NCBI GenBank assembly: GCA_963819735.1
Contig: CAWFXC010000001.1
Span: forward strand, 2,356,001-2,420,000
Reading direction: 5' to 3'
Length of the DNA: 64,000 bases
DNA from: CAWFXC01 sp963819735
GTDB taxonomy: Bacteria; Actinomycetota; Acidimicrobiia; IMCC26256; DASPTH01
Shown: positions 53,534 through 62,003 of the stretch, piece after piece
Layout: each line of letters opens with the position of its first letter
Numbering within the stretch: position 1 is the first letter of the stretch
Notes under the pieces: generated by a model
The model's input: only the letters and a program-made list of their open reading frames with translations
Told to the model about the DNA's origin: nothing
The model's database searches: none
Made by a program: the position numbers and the translations under genes

Positions 53534-54301
53534 TCAGGGCGACGCGTACGTGGCGCGCAGGTACAGGCTGCGCTCGAGGTGGCGCTGGAGGCGCAGCGCG
53601 GCGGCGTCGCCGTCGCGCGCCACCAACGACTCGTAGATCGCGGCGTGGTCGTCGACGCTCTGCTTCCGCTCCGGGAGCGGGAAGTGGATCGGCAGACCGC
53701 CGGCGAGCACGATGTTGTGGAGCGATTCCGAGAGCACGCGGACGAGGGGGTTGTGCGACGCCGCCGCGATCGCCCAGTGGAAGTAGAGGTTCTCCCGGAA
53801 CCATTCCTCGTGCGATTCGAGGACATCCTTGCGGCGCTGGCGTTCGACGCTGGCGCCGATGCGGCCGAGGTCCTCGGCGTCGGCTTCCTCGGCGGCGAGG
53901 CGGACCGCGAGCGGGTCGACGACGAGGCGAACCTCCATCAATTGCTCGACTGTGGTGCCCTCGAACCGGAGCAGCGACGCCAGCGAGCGCATGATCGCCA
54001 GGCCGTCGGGGGCGGTGACGATCGCACCGCCACCGGGTCCGCGTCGGAGTTGGACCAGGCCCTCGGCCTCGAGCACGTTGAGCGCTTCGCGCAACGTCGC
54101 CCGGCTCACGCCGAACTCGTCGAGCAACGCCTCGGCCGGAGGGAGATGCGCGCCGATCGGCACCGTCCGGGAGAGGATCCGCTCCCGCAACGTGTCGGCC
54201 ACGAGGCGGGCGGCTTTGGGCACCACCACCCGCGCCGCGGGCGCGAGCGACGTGTGGCCGAGGGGCGTCTCCATCGTTTCGAACGGAGTCGGGTCGGTCA
54301 C
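53534..54301 (-). CDS. GntR-family (FadR/FCD subfamily) regulator
   Basis: Protein of ~255 residues. The winged HTH has LPPAEALLDEFGVSRATLRE then ALNVLEAEGLVQLRRGPGGG, followed by an all-helical FCD ligand domain with metal-type His residues (NLYFHWAIAAASHNPL, DDHAAIYESL). Such regulators bind carboxylates or acyl-CoA. The start is uncertain: GTG 54301 lies 4 nt past the upstream stop, ATG 54274 and ATG 54340 are alternatives. It lies next to the amidohydrolase gene at 54306 whose promoter holds a tandem TAGATGAT, a possible target. Confidence 0.87.
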   Translation of the reverse strand: MTDPTPFETMETPLGHTSLAPAARVVVPKAARLVADTLRERILSRTVPIGAHLPPAEALLDEFGVSRATLREALNVLEAEGLVQLRRGPGGGAIVTAPDGLAIMRSLASLLRFEGTTVEQLMEVRLVVDPLAVRLAAEEADAEDLGRIGASVERQRRKDVLESHEEWFRENLYFHWAIAAASHNPLVRVLSESLHNIVLAGGLPIHFPLPERKQSVDDHAAIYESLVARDGDAAALRLQRHLERSLYLRATYASP

Positions 54302-54305
54302 GCGG

Positions 54306-55541
54306 TCAGGTGAGATCGAGGCCGAGGAGTTCGATGGCATTACCCCGCACCACCTTGTGGACGGTCGCGGCGTCGAGCCCCGCGAACATGGTTTCGGCGA
54401 GCTTCTTCGTGTGCGGCCAGGTGCTGTCGGCGTGCGGATAGTCGGTCTCGAAGGTCACGTTGTCGACCCCGACCCGCGCCAGCGACTCGACGCCGTGGAA
54501 GTCTTTGAAGAAGCACCCGTAGACCTGGCGGTAGTAATAGGTGGACGGCGGCTCGGGCACCGTGTCGCGACTCAACGACCAGCCGCGGTGGGTCTCCCAG
54601 ATGTCGTCGGCGCGTTCCAGGAAGAACGGGATCCAACCGATCTGACCCTCGGAGTAGACCAGCTTCAACCCGGGGTTGCGCTCGAGCACACCCGAGAAGA
54701 TGAAGTCGGCCAACGAACCGACGCAGTTCCCGAAACCCATGCTGACCGACACCGCGTCGGGCGCGTCGTCGGACGTGCGGGGCATCTTCGTGCCCGACCC
54801 GATGTGCAGACACAACACGGTCCCCGTTGCCGCGCACGTCGCGAAGAAGCGGTCCCAGTAGCCACTGTGCACACTCGGCAGCCCGAGGTACGCGGGGATC
54901 TCGCTGAACGCGATCGCGCGTACCCCGCGCGCGGCATTGCGTTCGACTTCGGCGGTCGCGAGATCGGCGTCCCAGAGCGGGACGAGACAGAGCGGGAGGA
55001 GCCGGCCGCCGGAGCCGCCGCACCACTCCTCGACCATCCAGTCGTTGTAGGCGCGGACGCAGAGCAACGCGAGCTCCTTGTCGGCGGCCTCGGCGAAGGT
55101 CTGACCGCAGAAGCGGGGGAAGTTGGGGAAGCAGAGGGAGGCGTCGGTCCAGTTGAGATCCATGTCGTCGAGGCGCGGGCCCTGCTGCCAGCAGCCGGGT
55201 CGGATCTCGTCGTACCTCACTCCGCCGAGGGTGACGGCGACCCCGGGGAACCCCACCGCGGTGGAGAGCCGCTTCACCGACATGAAGAGGTCTTCGTAGT
55301 GCCAGTAGGAGACGAGGGGCCCGTCGCTCCCGGGGCGTTCGCGGAAGCGACCACCGTCGAGCTCGGCGGTGCCGACGGGCAGCTCCTCCACCCGCGGGCC
55401 GACGTCGCGGTACTTCGCGGGGAGTCGGCTCGACCAGGTGTCGGGCGGCTCGATGACGTGGTCGTCGAGGCTGACGAACCGGGGGAGCTCGGGGCTGAGC
55501 ACTGAAACAGCCGCGTCAGCGTTGGCGTCGGATGTGGACAC
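54306..55541 (-). CDS. Amidohydrolase-2 family protein
   Basis: Protein of 411 residues related in layout to the frameshifted gene at 14721: FVSLDDHVIEPPDTW at the N-terminus, LCLHIGSGTKMP in the middle and FETDYPHADSTWP near the end. The family decarboxylates or hydrolyses aromatic acids with one metal. GTG 55541 is chosen because TATACT (55553-55548) and TTTACA lie directly upstream, which would give a leaderless message; no ribosome site is seen. Divergent from the LigB-type dioxygenase gene. Confidence 0.82.
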   Translation of the reverse strand: MSTSDANADAAVSVLSPELPRFVSLDDHVIEPPDTWSSRLPAKYRDVGPRVEELPVGTAELDGGRFRERPGSDGPLVSYWHYEDLFMSVKRLSTAVGFPGVAVTLGGVRYDEIRPGCWQQGPRLDDMDLNWTDASLCFPNFPRFCGQTFAEAADKELALLCVRAYNDWMVEEWCGGSGGRLLPLCLVPLWDADLATAEVERNAARGVRAIAFSEIPAYLGLPSVHSGYWDRFFATCAATGTVLCLHIGSGTKMPRTSDDAPDAVSVSMGFGNCVGSLADFIFSGVLERNPGLKLVYSEGQIGWIPFFLERADDIWETHRGWSLSRDTVPEPPSTYYYRQVYGCFFKDFHGVESLARVGVDNVTFETDYPHADSTWPHTKKLAETMFAGLDAATVHKVVRGNAIELLGLDLT

Positions 55542-55547
55542 GACGAT

Positions 55548-55575
55548 AGTATAGATGATTAGATGATCTTGTAAA
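55548..55575 (-). promoter_or_regulatory. Promoter with tandem TAGATGAT, candidate GntR site
   Basis: On the minus strand TTTACA (55575-55570) and TATACT (55553-55548) are 16 bp apart, a good promoter for the gene starting at 55541. Within the spacer on the plus strand TAGATGAT occurs twice in direct tandem (55552-55559 and 55560-55567). This AT-rich patch has no KstR2-like palindrome and is the likeliest target of the adjacent GntR regulator, perhaps for both divergent genes. Confidence 0.55.
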
Positions 55576-55619
55576 AGCCGTCCGGACGGGCGGCGAGCAG
55601 GACGGGGGAGCCGCGACTG

Positions 55620-56750
55620 ATGGGTGCGTTGTTGGGTGTGGGGCTCTCCCACTTCCCACCGCTCTGCTATCCCGACACGTCGTTCGCGGCCGCTCTGCGC
55701 TGGACGTTGCTCGACCCCGATCTCCCGGAAGGGCTGCGCGACCCGTCGGGTTGGCCCGACGAAATGCGGGCCGAATGGGCCGACGACGCCGGGGCGGCTG
55801 CCGCGGCCCGCCACCGGAGCGCGCTCGTCGACGGCTGCGATCGCGTCCGCGCCGCCATCGACGACTTCGCGCCGGATGCCCTGTTGATCGTGGGTGACGA
55901 CCAGTACGAGAACTTCCACGAGGACGTGATCCCCGCGTTCACCGTGCTCGCGTACGGCGATCGCACCACGTCGCCGTGGAGCCGGGAAGAGAAGACGCGC
56001 GGCGTGCTGCCCCCCGACAACGCCTGGGGCGAGAGCGCCGACACCACGTTCCTCGTGCGCGGTCGGCCCGACATCGCCCGCGAGGTCGTGGCGTCGCTGC
56101 TCGCGCAGGAGCTCGACGTCGCGTACTCGTACGAGCCGCTGCACCATCCGGGCATTCCGCACGCGTTCATGAACACTGTGCTCTTCCTCGACTACCACCG
56201 GCGCGGCTTCGAATATCCGGTCGTCCCGCTGGCGGTGAACTGCTACGGCCGTCGCGTCATCAGCCGCAAGGGTGGGATGAGCCGGCTCGCTGACGCGTCC
56301 CCCTTCGATCCTCCGTCACCACTTCCCCGCCGGGTGATGGCGCTGGGCGCGGCGTTGGCCGAGGCCGCGCTCGCGAGCCCGTGGCGGATCGCGCTGGTCG
56401 CGTCGTCGAGCTGGTCGCACGCGTTCCTCTGCGATCACACGTACCGACTCCGTCCCGACACCGCGGCCGACCGCCGCCTCTACGACGCGTTCGTCGCCGG
56501 CGACTGGGACACGTGGCGGGCGGTCGGCCTCGACGACGTCGAGCACGCCGGGCAGCAGGAGCTGCTCAACTGGTTCGCGCTCGCCGGCGCGATGGAGCGC
56601 GTGCAGACGACCGCCAACTGGTCGGAATTCATCGAGACCGCGGTCTTCAACTCCAACAAGGTGTTCGCCACGTTCCCGGCCGTCGAACGCGCCGTCCAGC
56701 CCGCTCACGAATCCGCTGACACCGGCGCGGTACCGGTGGCGTCGCCGTGA
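55620..56750 (+). CDS. Class III (LigB-type) extradiol dioxygenase
   Basis: Protein of 376 residues in the LigB superfamily. LGVGLSHFPPLC at the start supplies the first iron His, ALLIVGDDQYENFHED follows near residue 90, HHPGIPHAFMNTVLFLDYHR near 180, and IALVASSSWSHAFL near 260. Such enzymes open catechols or protocatechuate-like rings and are unrelated in fold to the VOC enzymes also present. ATG 55620 is used. Its stop overlaps the next amidohydrolase gene as GTGA, giving a dioxygenase-then-decarboxylase order. Confidence 0.85.
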   Translation: MGALLGVGLSHFPPLCYPDTSFAAALRWTLLDPDLPEGLRDPSGWPDEMRAEWADDAGAAAAARHRSALVDGCDRVRAAIDDFAPDALLIVGDDQYENFHEDVIPAFTVLAYGDRTTSPWSREEKTRGVLPPDNAWGESADTTFLVRGRPDIAREVVASLLAQELDVAYSYEPLHHPGIPHAFMNTVLFLDYHRRGFEYPVVPLAVNCYGRRVISRKGGMSRLADASPFDPPSPLPRRVMALGAALAEAALASPWRIALVASSSWSHAFLCDHTYRLRPDTAADRRLYDAFVAGDWDTWRAVGLDDVEHAGQQELLNWFALAGAMERVQTTANWSEFIETAVFNSNKVFATFPAVERAVQPAHESADTGAVPVASP

Positions 56751-57724
56751 TCGACGTCCATACCCACGTCGTGCCGCCGGGCCTGCCCTTCGGTTCGTTC
56801 CCCGGCGACCTGTGGCCGCGTGTCGAAGTCGACGGCGATCGCGCCGAGGTCTACACCGGCGCGGTGCACTTCCGGTCGGTGACCTCGGCAGCGTGGGACC
56901 TCGAACGGCGGGCCGAGGAGATGGCCCCGCACGGGGTCGAGCGTCAGGTGCTCTCGCCGATGCCGGAGTTGTTCTGCTACTGGGCCGATCCGGCGTCGGC
57001 CGCGGCCTACACGCGCGAGATGAACGCGTGGCTCGCGCAGCAGGTGGTCATCGGAGGCGGTCGGTTCGACGGATTCGGCATCGTGCCGCTGCAGGACCCG
57101 GAGGGTGCGGCGGCGATGCTGGCCGAGGTCGCGGCGGCAGGGCTGCGCGGGGTGCAGATCGGCTCGAACGTTGCGGGAGTCCCGCTGCACGATGCGCGGT
57201 ACGCCCCGTTCTTCGCCGAGGCGGAACGGCTCGGGCTCGCGGTGTTCGTGCACGCGTTCCATCCGCACGGCTTCGACACCATCACCGGTGGTCCGGCCGC
57301 GAGCGGTGTGACCTTCCCGAACGAGATCGGCTTCGCCGCCGCGGGCCTGGTGGCCGAGGGCGTGTTGGCCCGGCATCCCGATCTGCGGGTCTGCATGAGC
57401 CACGGCGCCGGCTCGCTCGGCCTGTCGCTCCCGCGGATGGATCGCATGTGGGACTTCGACCCGGGCTTCCGGGAGCGGTTGCCGGTGCGACCGAGCGACC
57501 TCGCCCGCACCCTCTTCGTCGACCTCCTCGTCTTCGCGCCCTACGCCCTCGAGTTCGTCCTGCAGGTCCTGGGTCGCGAGCGGGTCGTGGTCGGCTCCGA
57601 CTACCCGTTCATGCCCGATGCCCCGGGCGCCATCCTGGAGCAGATGACCGGCCTGACCCGCGCCGACCTCGAGCGGATCGGCCGCGGCAACGCCCAAACC
57701 CTCCTCGGCGAGACCGCCGCCTGA
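56747..57724 (+). CDS. ACMSD-like amidohydrolase (probable decarboxylase)
   Basis: Protein of 325 residues. Metal site IDVHTHVVPPG with an HxH pair, FVHAFHPHGFD, RVCMSHGAGSLG and VVGSDYPFMP with the final Asp. This is the closest of the five amidohydrolases here to aminocarboxymuconate-semialdehyde decarboxylase, which removes CO2 from an extradiol-cleavage product. It is translationally coupled to the LigB-type dioxygenase, so I infer it decarboxylates that product. Start GTG 56747. Confidence 0.85.
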   Translation: MIDVHTHVVPPGLPFGSFPGDLWPRVEVDGDRAEVYTGAVHFRSVTSAAWDLERRAEEMAPHGVERQVLSPMPELFCYWADPASAAAYTREMNAWLAQQVVIGGGRFDGFGIVPLQDPEGAAAMLAEVAAAGLRGVQIGSNVAGVPLHDARYAPFFAEAERLGLAVFVHAFHPHGFDTITGGPAASGVTFPNEIGFAAAGLVAEGVLARHPDLRVCMSHGAGSLGLSLPRMDRMWDFDPGFRERLPVRPSDLARTLFVDLLVFAPYALEFVLQVLGRERVVVGSDYPFMPDAPGAILEQMTGLTRADLERIGRGNAQTLLGETAA

Positions 57725-57773
57725 GGGTCACGGAACTCCGACCAGCAACAACCCACTGAAGGGGAGAGATGCG

Positions 57774-58904
57774 ATGCACAAGGTGATCGACGGCGACGGC
57801 CACATCTACGAGTGGCAGCAGACGTTCGCCGACCAGTACCTGGACCCGGCCTACCACCACCGGCGTCCGGTGATCGTCGACGGTCCGCAGCAACTGCACT
57901 GGCTCGTCGACAACGAAGCGTTCCCCGGCCTCTACGGCACCGAGCGGTTCGGGTTCGAGGGATCACCGGTGAGCCGGGGCGACGTGCGCCGCGACAGCAT
58001 CGCACCCAAGCCGGAATCGCTCGGGATCCTCGAGATGCGTGATCCGGCCGAGCGTCTCGCGCTGCACGCGGCGGAGGGCATCGACGTCGCGGTCATCTAT
58101 CCGACCCTCTTCCTCGTGCGCCCCCTCTCGCGCGATCCGAAGTTCGAGGCCGCACTCTGCCAGTCGTACAACAACTGGATGGTCGACGTCTGCGCGGGCT
58201 CCGACGCGCTCGAGTGGGTCGCGGTGATCGACTTCCACGACCCCGACGCGGCGGCGGCGGAGATCGTCCGCGCCAAGGGTCTCGGCGCGGTGGGCGTGAT
58301 GGCCCCGGGCATGGTGGATCGGGAGAGCATCACCGCGCGACGGTTCGAGCCCATCTGGGCCGCGGCCGAGGAGCAGGACCTCGGGGTGGGAGTGCACGTC
58401 TCCTACTGCACGCCGATGGACACCTACGCGTTCGTGTACTCGGTGCTCATGGGCTGCGAGCAGGTGATGGCGTCGGGCGTGCTCGACCGTCACCCGGGGT
58501 TGCGGGTCGCATTCCTCGAGACCAGTTGCAACTGGGTGCCGTTCATGATCGAACGGCTCGAGGAGAAGGCGAACCCCGAGCGTCGCCGCTACAAGCCGGA
58601 CCGGCCGTTGGACACGACGCTCGATCGCCCGGAGCAGGGCGGCTACCTCGCTGAGCTCACGCCCCAGGAGTACATCGACCGCGGCAACATCTACTTCGGG
58701 TTCGAAGTCGAAGACCCGCTCCTGCCGTACTGCGTCGACCACTTCGGCGAGGAGTGCTGGATCTACGGATCCGACGTTCCCCACGGCGACCGCCTCGCGA
58801 ACGCGGCCAAGGTGCTCGACCAGCGCACCGACCTGAAGGCCGACGCCAAGCGCAAGATGCTGCTCGACAACGTCGCCCGCTTCTACGCGCTGCCGGCAGA
58901 TTGA
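57774..58904 (+). CDS. Amidohydrolase-2 family protein
   Basis: Protein of 376 residues: VIDGDGHIYEWQQTF at the N-terminus (D-x-H in place of HxH), GVGVHVSYCTPMDTYAF in the middle and CWIYGSDVPHGDRL near the end, with the usual closing LLDNVARFYAL. ATG 57774 follows GGGGAGAG. It is 50 nt after the ACMSD-like gene and 7 nt before the reductase gene. A second decarboxylase or hydrolase of the same module is likely. Confidence 0.82.
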   Translation: MHKVIDGDGHIYEWQQTFADQYLDPAYHHRRPVIVDGPQQLHWLVDNEAFPGLYGTERFGFEGSPVSRGDVRRDSIAPKPESLGILEMRDPAERLALHAAEGIDVAVIYPTLFLVRPLSRDPKFEAALCQSYNNWMVDVCAGSDALEWVAVIDFHDPDAAAAEIVRAKGLGAVGVMAPGMVDRESITARRFEPIWAAAEEQDLGVGVHVSYCTPMDTYAFVYSVLMGCEQVMASGVLDRHPGLRVAFLETSCNWVPFMIERLEEKANPERRRYKPDRPLDTTLDRPEQGGYLAELTPQEYIDRGNIYFGFEVEDPLLPYCVDHFGEECWIYGSDVPHGDRLANAAKVLDQRTDLKADAKRKMLLDNVARFYALPAD

Positions 58905-58911
58905 GGGTCCG

Positions 58912-59937
58912 ATGAGGATCTGCATCCTGGGTGCGGGCGGGCTCGGTTCGGTGATCGGCGGCCGGTTGGCCGCGACCGGTGTCGACGTGACGCTCATCGC
59001 GCGCCCGGCGCACGTCGAGGCCATTCAGGCCCGCGGGCTCTCGATCATCGGCCGCGACGACGCCGTCATCACGGAGCGGCTGTCGGCGGTTACGACCGCC
59101 GACGAGGTCGACGGCGAGTTCGACGTCGTGATGCTGATGGTCAAGGCCAAGGACACCGAAGCCGCGCTCACCGGTGCGAAGACGCTGCGCGACCGCGCCG
59201 CGGCGGCGTTGTCCCTGCAGAACACGGTGATCAAGGACGACCTGCTCGTCGAGTGGATCGGCCGCGACCGGGTGATCGGTGCCTCCACGATCGAGGGCGG
59301 CACATTGGTGGAACCCGGCGTCGTGCGGCACACCGCGACCGCGCCGACCACTGCGTACTTCGGCGAGCTCGACGGCACGATCACTCCTCGGGTGGAGCAG
59401 TTGGTCGACGCGTTCTCGGGCGCCGGCTTCGCCAGCAAAGCGGTCGACGACATCAGCCACGTCGAGTGGGAGAAGTTGCTGCAGATCTCCGTCGTCTCGT
59501 TGTGGTCGGCCTCCACCCTGAGCGTGCTCGGCGGCTCCGTTGCGCAGGGACTCCTCGTGCGCGAGTCGGCCGAGCAGTACGTGCAGATCGCCACCGAGCT
59601 GTTCGCGGTGTACCGCGCGCTCGGTTTCGAACCGGCCGACTTCTACGCACCGTTCTCGCGCTTCCGTGAGCTCGGGGGCTGGACCTTCGGTGAGGCGGTG
59701 GAACAGATGTTGGCGCTCGGACGCTCGATGGACGAGCAGGGTCTCCGGGGTCGCACGTCGCTGCACGACGACCTGCTGCGCGGTCGCCCGACCGAGCTCG
59801 ACTACTGCGTCGGGGCCTACCTGTACGAGGCCGACCGCCTCGGCTTGCCGGTCCCCACCGTGCGCGGCGCGTACCGCGTCGTCAAGGCCCAGGAACAATG
59901 GACCTCCTCCCTCGGCGGCGTGACCCCCGCACTGTGA
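58912..59937 (+). CDS. Ketopantoate-reductase-like oxidoreductase
   Basis: Protein of 341 residues, an intact close paralogue of the frameshifted gene at 16920. Rossmann ICILGAGGLGSVIGGRLAAT, LMVKAKDTEAAL and HVEWEKLLQISVVSLWSAST. The Asn residues that pantothenate enzymes carry after KL are replaced as in the paralogue, so I infer a catabolic 2-oxo-acid reductase. Placed between an amidohydrolase and a class II aldolase gene. Confidence 0.85.
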   Translation: MRICILGAGGLGSVIGGRLAATGVDVTLIARPAHVEAIQARGLSIIGRDDAVITERLSAVTTADEVDGEFDVVMLMVKAKDTEAALTGAKTLRDRAAAALSLQNTVIKDDLLVEWIGRDRVIGASTIEGGTLVEPGVVRHTATAPTTAYFGELDGTITPRVEQLVDAFSGAGFASKAVDDISHVEWEKLLQISVVSLWSASTLSVLGGSVAQGLLVRESAEQYVQIATELFAVYRALGFEPADFYAPFSRFRELGGWTFGEAVEQMLALGRSMDEQGLRGRTSLHDDLLRGRPTELDYCVGAYLYEADRLGLPVPTVRGAYRVVKAQEQWTSSLGGVTPAL

Positions 59938-59959
59938 GTTGACGGAAAGAGGAAACGGG

Positions 59960-60766
59960 ATGACCGAACAGAGTGTGATCACCTCCCCGACGTCGGTGGC
60001 GTTCGAACCACCGCGGTTCGATTCGTTCGAGGCGGAGCGCGCCTACCGGAAGGGACACCTCGCGGTCGCCTACCGGATGTTCGCCCAGATGGGGTACGAC
60101 CACTGGGTCGCCGGCCACATCACCGTGCGCGACCCCGAGTTCCCCGATCGGTTCTGGGTGAACCCGTTCGGCCGGAGTTGGCGCCATCTGCGCGCGTCCG
60201 ACCTGTTGCTCGTCGACATCGACGGGACGCTGCTGAGCGGCGACGGCGTGCTGAACGCGGCGGCGTTCGCCATCCACTCCGAGGTGCACCGGGCGCGTCC
60301 CGACGTGATCGCGGCCGCGCACGCCCACACCCGGTTCGGTCGCGCGTGGTCGGCGACCGGTCGGCTGCTCGAGCCGCTCAGCCAGGACGCGTGCGCGTTC
60401 TACGGCGACCACGCGGTGTTCGACGACTACACCGGTGTGGTCTACGACGCCGAGGAGGGCGGGAACCTGGCGCGCGCGCTGGGCTCGCGGAAGGCGCTCC
60501 TGCTCGAGCACCACGGCATCCTCACCGTCGGCGAGACGGTCGACGAAGCGGCTTTCTGGCTGCATCTGCTCGAGCGCTGTTGCGAAGCTCAACTGTTGGT
60601 GTCGTCGTTGCCGGCGCGCGACGACGGTTCACCGGCGTACCGCGCGCTCGACGCGTCGATCGCGGCGCGCACCTACGAGCAGGTCGGTCAGCACCACCAC
60701 GGCTGGATGGGGTTCCAGCCCATCTACGAGGAGATCGTCCGCGCCACTCCCGAGGTCCTCGAGTGA
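59960..60766 (+). CDS. Class II aldolase/adducin family protein
   Basis: Protein of 268 residues: MFAQMGYDHWVAGHITVRDP, zinc-binding AAHAHTRFGRAWSATG near residue 125, and LLLEHHGILTVGETVDEAAF near 190. It would cleave or decarboxylate a hydroxy-oxo acid at the end of the ring-cleavage module. ATG 59960 follows GAAAGAGGA. A relative is encoded at 11918. Its stop codon touches operator site 11. Confidence 0.85.
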   Translation: MTEQSVITSPTSVAFEPPRFDSFEAERAYRKGHLAVAYRMFAQMGYDHWVAGHITVRDPEFPDRFWVNPFGRSWRHLRASDLLLVDIDGTLLSGDGVLNAAAFAIHSEVHRARPDVIAAAHAHTRFGRAWSATGRLLEPLSQDACAFYGDHAVFDDYTGVVYDAEEGGNLARALGSRKALLLEHHGILTVGETVDEAAFWLHLLERCCEAQLLVSSLPARDDGSPAYRALDASIAARTYEQVGQHHHGWMGFQPIYEEIVRATPEVLE

Positions 60767-60779
60767 ACAAAGTCTTGGA
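60766..60779. promoter_or_regulatory. KstR2-like operator, site 11, degenerate
   Basis: AACAAAGTCTTGGA fits the motif with one core mismatch and a wrong last base. Its right half forms TTGGAT (60775-60780), followed after 16 bp by TAGTGC (60797-60802), upstream of the DapB-like gene at 60847. This is the weakest site listed, supported mainly by the repeated geometry. Confidence 0.45.
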
Positions 60780-60846
60780 TTGAGCAGGTCGTGGAGTAGT
60801 GCGTCGCAGCCGAGAACGTGTCAACCGCTTATCAGGGGAGAATGAG

Positions 60847-61905
60847 ATGTCGTACCGAGTCGTGTTGTGGACCACCGGCCACGTTGCCAAGTACGCCGGG
60901 CGTTCGATCGTGGAGCACCCCGACATGGAACTGGTGGGGGCGTACGCGTGGAGCCCGGAAAAGGCCGGTCGCGACGTGGGGGAGCTCATCGGCATCGATC
61001 CGCTCGGCATCACCGCGACCAGCGACGTCGACGAGATCCTGGCGTTGAAGCCCGACGTGGTCGGCTACTACCCGATCATGCGCACGGAGGCGATCCCCGA
61101 GCACACCGACACCATCTGCCGCTTCCTCGAAGCGGGGATCAACGTGGTCAGCACCGCGAACGTCATCACCGGTCGGTGGTGGGGCGCCGAGGAGCGATTC
61201 GCCGAGTCCGGCCGCAAGGGCAACGCCTCCTTGTTCGCGAGTGGCGTGAACCCCGGGTTCGTCAACCAGCTCATGCTCACCGCGACGGGCGTGTGCAGCG
61301 AGGTGACCAAGCTGTCGGTGTGGGAAGAGGCGGAGTGTTCGGGATACGACTCGCCCGAGCTCTGGGAGACGGTCGCGTTCGGTCACGATCCGAATGAACC
61401 GGATCTCGACAAGTACTTCCACCAGGGCACCGCGGTGTTCGAGGACACGGTGGCGATGATGGCCGACGCGCTGGAGGTCGAGCTCGACGAGATCAAGTAC
61501 GTGCCTGAGATCGCGCTCGCCACCAAGGACCTCGATCTGGGATGGATCCTCATCAAGCAGGGTCACATCGCGGGGCTGAAGAACACGTGGCTCGGGATCG
61601 CGAACGGCAAAGAAGTCATCGAGCTCGGCACGATCTGGAAGATGACCGAGAACGTCGAGCCGAACTGGGAGGTGCGGCACGGCTGGCACATCCAGATCGA
61701 CGGCATTCCCACCGTCAAGATGCACCTGGCCGGGTGGCCGCCCGACGGCAACTCCGACTCCGAGCTCCTGATGGGCCTGGCCATGCTGATGACCGCGCTG
61801 CCCACGGTCCACGCCATTCCGCACGTGGTGAAGGCCAAGGCCGGCGTGGTGAGCTACAAGGACCTACCGCTCGTGACCGCGGCGCACTGCGTGAAGACCA
61901 CCTGA
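60847..61905 (+). CDS. DapB-like NAD(P)-dependent dehydrogenase, copy 3
   Basis: Protein of 352 residues. VVLWTTGHVAKYAGRSIVEH, RDVGELIGIDPLGITATSDV and SGVNPGFVNQLMLTATG align in order with copies at 28301 and 32314, but the identity is clearly lower. Its C-terminal half (LAGWPPDGNSDSELLMGLAM) is of the form common in mycobacteria. ATG 60847 follows GGGGAGAATGAG. It is followed by a small ABM-like gene. Confidence 0.8.
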   Translation: MSYRVVLWTTGHVAKYAGRSIVEHPDMELVGAYAWSPEKAGRDVGELIGIDPLGITATSDVDEILALKPDVVGYYPIMRTEAIPEHTDTICRFLEAGINVVSTANVITGRWWGAEERFAESGRKGNASLFASGVNPGFVNQLMLTATGVCSEVTKLSVWEEAECSGYDSPELWETVAFGHDPNEPDLDKYFHQGTAVFEDTVAMMADALEVELDEIKYVPEIALATKDLDLGWILIKQGHIAGLKNTWLGIANGKEVIELGTIWKMTENVEPNWEVRHGWHIQIDGIPTVKMHLAGWPPDGNSDSELLMGLAMLMTALPTVHAIPHVVKAKAGVVSYKDLPLVTAAHCVKTT

Positions 61906-62003
61906 TCCCGCTGATCCCGCAGAGCGCGATCCCGGAGCGCGCGCCGCTGACGAGTGTTACCGTCCGCCCGCGAACTCTCGCGACTTCATCGAAGGGGGAT
62001 CTC

